Assembly (NCBI RefSeq): GCF_003597395.2
Contig: NC_133776.1
Coordinates: 35,500,070-35,564,069 of the forward strand
Length of the DNA stretch: 64,000 nt
Source: Chelonoidis abingdonii
Taxonomy: Eukaryota > Chordata > Testudines > Testudinidae
Reading direction: 5' to 3'
The notes below the pieces were generated by a model, which had not been told where the DNA came from, did no database searches, and saw only the letters and a list, made by a program, of their open reading frames with translations. Shown in pieces: positions 59,166 through 64,000 of the stretch. Numbering within the stretch: the first letter of the stretch is position 1; each line of letters opens with the position of its first letter. The position numbers were made by a program, and so were the translations under genes.

Positions 59166-61154
59166 CACCTTTATCATTTTGATAGTCTTTTGCTAACCAG
59201 TCTTCTTTTGCCTGGTCTTTCCTTTAAAAGACAGATTAAGGAGGAAAACACAAATCAGAGCAAGGAATAGAGGATACTGTTATTGAACTTTGAATAAATA
59301 TTTTAAAACAGTCCTGTGACATACCAGGGTGCAATCCAGAGCAATAGGGGCTTTAGCACCCCTGCCATGCAACAATATACAGCAGCTTACCACCTTAAAT
59401 AGAAGTACTCAGCCACTTCAAATTAAACACTGGATTAAATAAAACGAGTTTATTGACAACAAAAACATTGCTTTTCATTACTTAATATCTATGAGACATA
59501 AGAGTCAGAAATGATACAAGAAAAATAAAGAGAAAAATGCTTTCTAGCACCTAGTTTACCAAACTCGGCAAGTTTCTCACCACGTTTCCGATAGCATTAC
59601 TGACCAAACTCTTCAGATTCAGTGACTGCTTCTTTTGTCTTCTCAGTTGCAACAAGTGATGGATAGGGAGACAAAGCAGGGGTGACAGTGTTTGCTCCTC
59701 CTTTTTATAATTTCTGTCCCTCTTTGAAAAGGATTTCCAGCTGAGAAGCAAGAGACAGGTGATCTGGTGGAGAAAAGATGGCAGATGATAGGGGATGGCC
59801 CATCAGCTTTGTTGACACCTACAGGGGGCACCAGTTTGCCCTTTGTCTTTGAGAAATGGCTTTAATCACTCCCCAGACTTCCCTAGAAACACTTCATTCG
59901 TGATTTCAGCTTATGTTCACAATGATGTTGCTACATGCATTTTACCATGATATTACTGATGAGTTTTTCCCCCACAAATGATACCTCACACCTTGCTCAT
60001 AAGGCATGCCTTGAACAAACATTACTAAAATAGTATGTAGGATGTAATTAAAGGTGTGCATTCCATCACAGGTCCACAAAAGTAACCATCTAATCCTTTC
60101 CATCTTCAGCGAGTTTATAGACATTAAACTAAATAATGTCATCTTCTGATGGAACTAGGATGAATGGCAGGGAGGGAGGGGCAAAAGCTTTTCAGGAGGC
60201 CCTGCCTACAATTTAAGTTTTATTGGCATAAAGCATACAAGTGATGCCAACCAGTATCTTAATGAAGGAACAGGTGCCATGATTTCCATGAGGAGTTCCT
60301 GAGTGTGTCTATTATATAGTGATAGTCATTTCCAGTTCAGCAAAAGACAGTCATATATTGGGAGGGCAGTTCTGACATCTCTCTTCACTCCCAAAGCTAG
60401 AGTTCTTCTTGACTTTTTAGTGAGAAATCTGTTCTTATGATTGCTCTTCTCACCTGCCCCCTTCCCCTTTTGTGGTTTAGCCACTGAAGAGAAAAAGGGA
60501 TCATAATTTCAGGATCTCCTCTCATGTTACAATGTCCTTGGATTTCTACCATGCCTCATGGCTCCCAGATTCTATTTACAGCCTGTAATTAGAGACTGTC
60601 TGTATTTTGTTGCAGTAAGTTTGTCTGCAAAGGTGGAGCTTCTGCGCTGGGAACTGTACCACTAGAGGCTGTTTGTGTGGAGTTTATTCCCCCCCATCCA
60701 TCCTTTTGTAACATCTTTTCATTTTAGTATGTGACTAAACCAGTTTAGAAATGGTAGTTTTGTTATGGCTCTGGATGTTCACATGGTTAAGTGTCTGAAG
60801 CAATATGATGCAGAGTGCTGCCTGTTCTCCTGACCTTTCACAAGAAGGCTGTTACAGGCTTCCTTTTAGAAGATCCTAGTGGAGACTTTTTTGGATGTGA
60901 ATCCTGGAATCCTCTCCATCTGAAACAGCAGGAGTAATTCACATTTGTTATCTTAGGCAGAAATACTAGAATAATGGGGAGCCATTAGAGGATCATTGTG
61001 CCCTCAGTGGATCTGCCATATTGGAATGTTAAGATGTAAACCAGTCTAGAGTTTTGGGGAGAGAGACAGGTATTAATGGAATTATTAGGAAATTATGTGG
61101 ACTAGAGTAAAGCCCCTGATGGGAGGAAAAAGTGTCTTGTTAGGATCCCAAGAT

Positions 61155-61420
61155 CTGAATCATAGATTTTAGAGATGGAAAAACATTTTAAGTCATCTAG
61201 TCCATCTTGCTGCTAGCCCTGAATTAAAGGGGGGAGGAGGAAGAATTGATGTTACAATTGATAAAGCTATGAAAATCAAAATCCATTTTGGGCAGTTTGT
61301 CTAAGTTAAAGCTATGAATACCAACATGACAGAAACTCATCCAGTTTCTCTGGACAGGAACCACTTAATTTCCAGTACTAACATTTCTCTAAGCTAATCC
61401 ATTCTATGAACTTAGGATGG
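61155..61420 (-). repeat. CR1 3' end, diverged
   Basis: 'aatcatagattttagagatgg' and 'catctagtccatcttgctgc' are a diverged antisense CR1 3' end. Confidence 0.6.
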
Positions 61421-61948
61421 GAAATTTTCTGCGTAAAGCATTTCCAAGTCTATTGCCTGCGCCCCTGGATCTTTTCCATTTGTTGATGGGCATAAACTCC
61501 ATGCCATGTCAGCGGTGAGTTAAATAATGAACACTGAGGAAGTCGGATTCTTTCTGTTGTTGCAAAAATACTAGCTGGAAAAGCAAAAACAATGAGAATA
61601 AAGAAAGACCTTTGTTTCCATGTGTTAATGAATCTGTCTTGTTGCCTCAGCAGCCTGATTTATGGAAACCACCAGTACCAGCTACTGTTGGGCCACAATA
61701 CAACCAGATTTGGAGAAAAGAATTATAGATAACCTCACATACATTTTGACTGAGGGACATGTGATGTCAGAATGGACAATGGAATGACGGTTTTTTAAAA
61801 ACAAAAAACAAGACTCCTTATATTTATCCACATCTTACAAAAATGCATGGATCCTGTCCAAAGCCCCCCAGGATAGCTGAGCCATTCAAATGAAACTGAG
61901 CTTAGCACTCCTGTTCCAGTCCAGATGCTCCCAGTTGGGCCAGGCCTT

Positions 61949-61992
61949 CTTAATTGGCAACACCTAGGGAGCTATAGGTGTTGCCAATTAAG
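61949..61992. repeat. Perfect hairpin, 18-bp arms
   Basis: CTTAATTGGCAACACCTA (61949-61966) pairs perfectly with TAGGTGTTGCCAATTAAG (61975-61992) across an 8-bp loop. It could be an end-to-end remnant of a DNA transposon. Confidence 0.8.
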
Positions 61993-62465
61993 AGAACAGA
62001 GCAAACTGAGTCAATCAGGAATGAGACAGGAGAAGGGCAGGAGAGAAGAGTTGCCATAGAAAGTGGTTCCTGGGAGAAGACTGAGGGCTTGGCTACTCTG
62101 GAGAGTTGCAGCGTTGGTGGTGGCTTTACAGCGCTGCAACTCACTCACCGTCCATACTTGCAAGGCACATACAGCGCTGAATCTCCCTGGCTACAGTGCT
62201 GGCTGTACTCCACCTTGGCCTGGGGAATAACGACTGCAGTGCTGGTGATGCAGCGCTGCTTCGCCAGTGTGGCCACCAAAAGCGCTGTTATTGGCTTCCA
62301 GAAGTATCCCAGAATGCCTGTTCAGCCACTCTGCTCATCAGTTCAAACTCCACTGCCCTGGCCTCAGATGACCCCCCTTTAAATGCCCCCGGGAATTTAA
62401 AAAATCCCCTTCCTGTTTGCTCAGCCAGATGTGGAGTGCTCTCAGTGAATCTTTCCAGGTAACCA

Positions 62466-62890
62466 TGCCTCCACGTGCCAAACAAGCCCCAGCAGGGAGC
62501 AACGGCGAGTTGCTGGACCTCATCAGTGTTTGGGGGGAGGAAGCAGTGCAGTCCCAGCTGCGCTCCAGCCGTAGGAATTACAATACCTATGGGCAGATAT
62601 CAAGGGCCATGCTGGAAAGAGGCCATGACCAGGACGCACTGCAGTGCAGGGTTAAAGTGAAGGAGCTGCGGAGTGCCTATTGAAAAGCCCGCAAGGGAAA
62701 CCGCTGCTCCAGCGCTGCCCCCACTACCTGCCATTTTTACAAAAAGCTGGACGCGATACTTGGGACTGACCCCACCACCAATCCGAGGACCACGATGGAC
62801 ACTTCAGAGCAGGGGGAGACGGAGGAGGAAGGGTGGGAGGAGGAAACCGAGAGAGAGCTATTCATTGTTGAGGAGAATGTTATATGATAT
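62466..62890 (+). pseudogene. Harbinger Myb/SANT-like gene, N-terminal part
   Basis: The ATG at 62466 opens a frame reading MPPRAKQAPAGSNGELLDLI, SVWGEEAVQSQLRSS and CRVKVKELRSAY, the trihelix/SANT-like DNA-binding domain of vertebrate Harbinger accessory proteins. An in-frame TGA follows at about 62681, then KARKGNR and FYKKLDAILGTDPT continue in frame, so a single nonsense change ends the main domain. An acidic tail (GETEEEGWEEE) follows. Compared with 46460-43860 it lacks the SINE. Confidence 0.8.
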
Positions 62891-63449
62891 ACAGAGAGAG
62901 CAGTTTTCATAGTCTTTTCCTGGTATTCTAAACTTTTAGAAATAGGTGTAATGGAAAGCTATAGCAAGTCATAGTTGACACCAACATTGTTTTTCTTCAC
63001 TAGAGTTTGAGATGCCATTGTCACTCCTCACTGTCCCCTCTTCAAACTGGATAGCCATGGTTACCAGGTACTAGTCATATCTGCTCTCAACATTTCCATC
63101 ATGTTTCCTATGCTTCCAAATGATTATTGGGACATCGTGTATCATTAATCCTTCCTATTACAATTCTATCACAAGAAACTTCTTCCTCAGCCATTCTGCT
63201 CTTCCCACCCAGAGCTCTCACAACCTCTTTGCTGGAAGTATACATCTTTTGCTGTTCCTCTTGCTCCAGCAAGGAGATGTCACCAGATAAGCTGCTCTGC
63301 TGCTCCCCCTTCCTTCAGCCCTCTCTGGCCTTTGGCTCTATAGCTTAGTCAGCAGGCTGCTCCCTCTGCTGCCGCTGCCTTCAGTTCTGACCCAGGTTTG
63401 CTGGCTGATGCCCCCCAAGTCATTCTTGCTTCTCTCTCTCCTATCTTTA

Positions 63450-63612
63450 GAGTTTGGCTACACTTGCAGGTGTGCAGCACTGTGAGTTACAGCTGTCTTC
63501 GTACAGCTGTGTAGGGAAAGCGCTGGAGTGTGGCCACGCTGACAGCTACCAGCGCTGCAGTGTGGCCACATTTGCAGCATTTGCAGTGGTGTTGGGAGTG
63601 GTGCATTATGGG
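63450..63612. mobile_element. Inverted Harbinger terminal segment
   Basis: GAGTTTGGCTACACTTGCAG onwards is almost identical to 41888-42054, including the last shared bases GGTGCATTATGGG. It is preceded by TTA (63447-63449) but has no partner end; at 63613 the text switches to the Myb-like gene. Confidence 0.75.
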
Positions 63613-64000
63613 CACAAGCAACCTTGAGTCTCAGCTGCCGTGTTAACAGCAGCTCAAAGACTCCAAAACCTGAGGAAGAAGCCGCAAAAAAGCAAAGACG
63701 ACCTGCTGCAAACAGTTATGGATCACTCTGCCAGAGAGAATAAAAAAACTGCAGGACTGGAGGGAAAGGGAAGCAGGATCTGCCAGAGAAAATGCAGCGG
63801 CTTGGAAGAAAAGCACAAGCAGCTGATAAGCATCCTGGCGCAGCAAGCGGACTCTATCCAGCGCTCGTAGCCATGCAGGCAGAGCACTACCGCCCGCCAC
63901 CCCCCCCTCCGTCCCAAAGCTCTTTCCCTGTGCCCCAATGTCAGCTCCAAAACCCCTTCCCAGCATCCAGGTTCTTACCTCCACCAGCTGCCTCCAACAC
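63613..64000 (+). pseudogene. Harbinger Myb-like gene, C-terminal part (partial)
   Basis: 'cacaagcaaccttgagt' onwards is the reverse-complement equivalent of 45232-45097 and then 44081-43860, without the LTR. A basic coiled frame reads LQNLRKKPQKSKDDLLQ with a later ENKKTAGLEGKGSRICQRK-type stretch in another frame. Continues to the window edge. Confidence 0.7.

Larger units (their letters stand above)
41051..64000. other. Region upstream of AGFG1, no host gene recognised
   Basis: This side lies 5' of AGFG1. It holds transposons (listed separately) and non-coding sequence. I see nothing recognisable in 41051-41822, 48531-48942, 49246-49884, 50026-52243, 56659-58184, 58491-58983, 59166-61154 and 61421-61948. 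No host exon with convincing splice sites and a known domain was found. A lncRNA or distal enhancer would not be visible by this method. Confidence 0.7.
62085..64000 (+). mobile_element. Second PIF/Harbinger element, rearranged, runs off the window
   Basis: GAGGGCTTGGCTACTCTGG at the left is the equivalent of the right end of the inner Harbinger at 46844, read in reverse. It is therefore inverted relative to that copy, and its transposase should lie beyond the right edge. The Myb-like gene (62466-62890) is here, then unmatched sequence (62891-63449), an inverted terminal segment (63450-63612), and the C-terminal part of the Myb-like gene (63613 on). Confidence 0.8.

Noticed and set aside
1..64000. 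CRISPR arrays, operons, bacterial promoters or tRNA genes
   Set aside because: None found; exon-intron structure and repeats show nuclear vertebrate DNA. The tRNA-like boxes at 30673-30847 and 46143-46289 belong to SINEs.

Overview
The window is chordate nuclear DNA, almost certainly from a turtle. It has one split host gene with very long introns, AT-rich non-coding sequence, and a dense layer of transposable elements. The repeats that point to a turtle are tRNA-derived SINEs with a CR1-like tail (the tortoise polIII/SINE type), CR1 LINEs, many short hAT and PIF/Harbinger elements, a Penelope-type element with a GIY-YIG domain, and solo LTRs. No prokaryotic gene, CRISPR array or operon is present. 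Nearly all open reading frames are chance frames or pieces of dead transposons.

The only host protein-coding gene I can support is AGFG1 (ArfGAP with FG repeats 1, also called HRB/RIP), on the minus strand. Coding exon 1 is at 40467-40633, inside a CpG island that is probably the promoter. Exon 2 is at 17431-17524 and exon 3 at 631-746. Splice sites and codon phases join cleanly. Together the exons give residues 1 to about 126: the ArfGAP zinc finger, the arginine finger and most of the ArfGAP domain. The rest of the gene lies beyond the left edge. Intron 1 is about 22.9 kb and intron 2 about 16.7 kb.

Layout: 1-17430 is intron 3 (part), exon 3 and intron 2, with an antisense LTR (7349-8399), several hAT and Harbinger miniatures, a truncated Harbinger transposase copy (11940-12885) and a hAT deletion derivative with perfect 8-bp target duplications (14507-15838). 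17525-40466 is intron 1, with a decayed hAT transposase (21600-23490), several hAT miniatures, a MIR split by a miniature, a tortoise SINE, CR1 pieces, a 1.4-kb GC-rich hAT element (31707-33123) and a Penelope 3' end with a GIY-YIG domain (38780-39512). 41051-64000 lies upstream of AGFG1. It has a nested Harbinger stack (41826-47496) with a solo LTR and a SINE inside it and another LTR at its edge, a solo LTR interrupted by a foldback hAT (52249-53771), a 2.3-kb CR1 with reverse-transcriptase motifs (54375-56658), an assembly gap, and a second, rearranged Harbinger running off the right edge.

I found no undescribed functional system. The most useful observations are the dated nesting orders, a Harbinger element with both of its genes in one place, the substitution of its catalytic glutamate, the rearranged second copy, and apparently faster change in AGFG1 exon 1 than in exons 2 and 3. 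Repeat family names come from recognition by eye, not from a database search.
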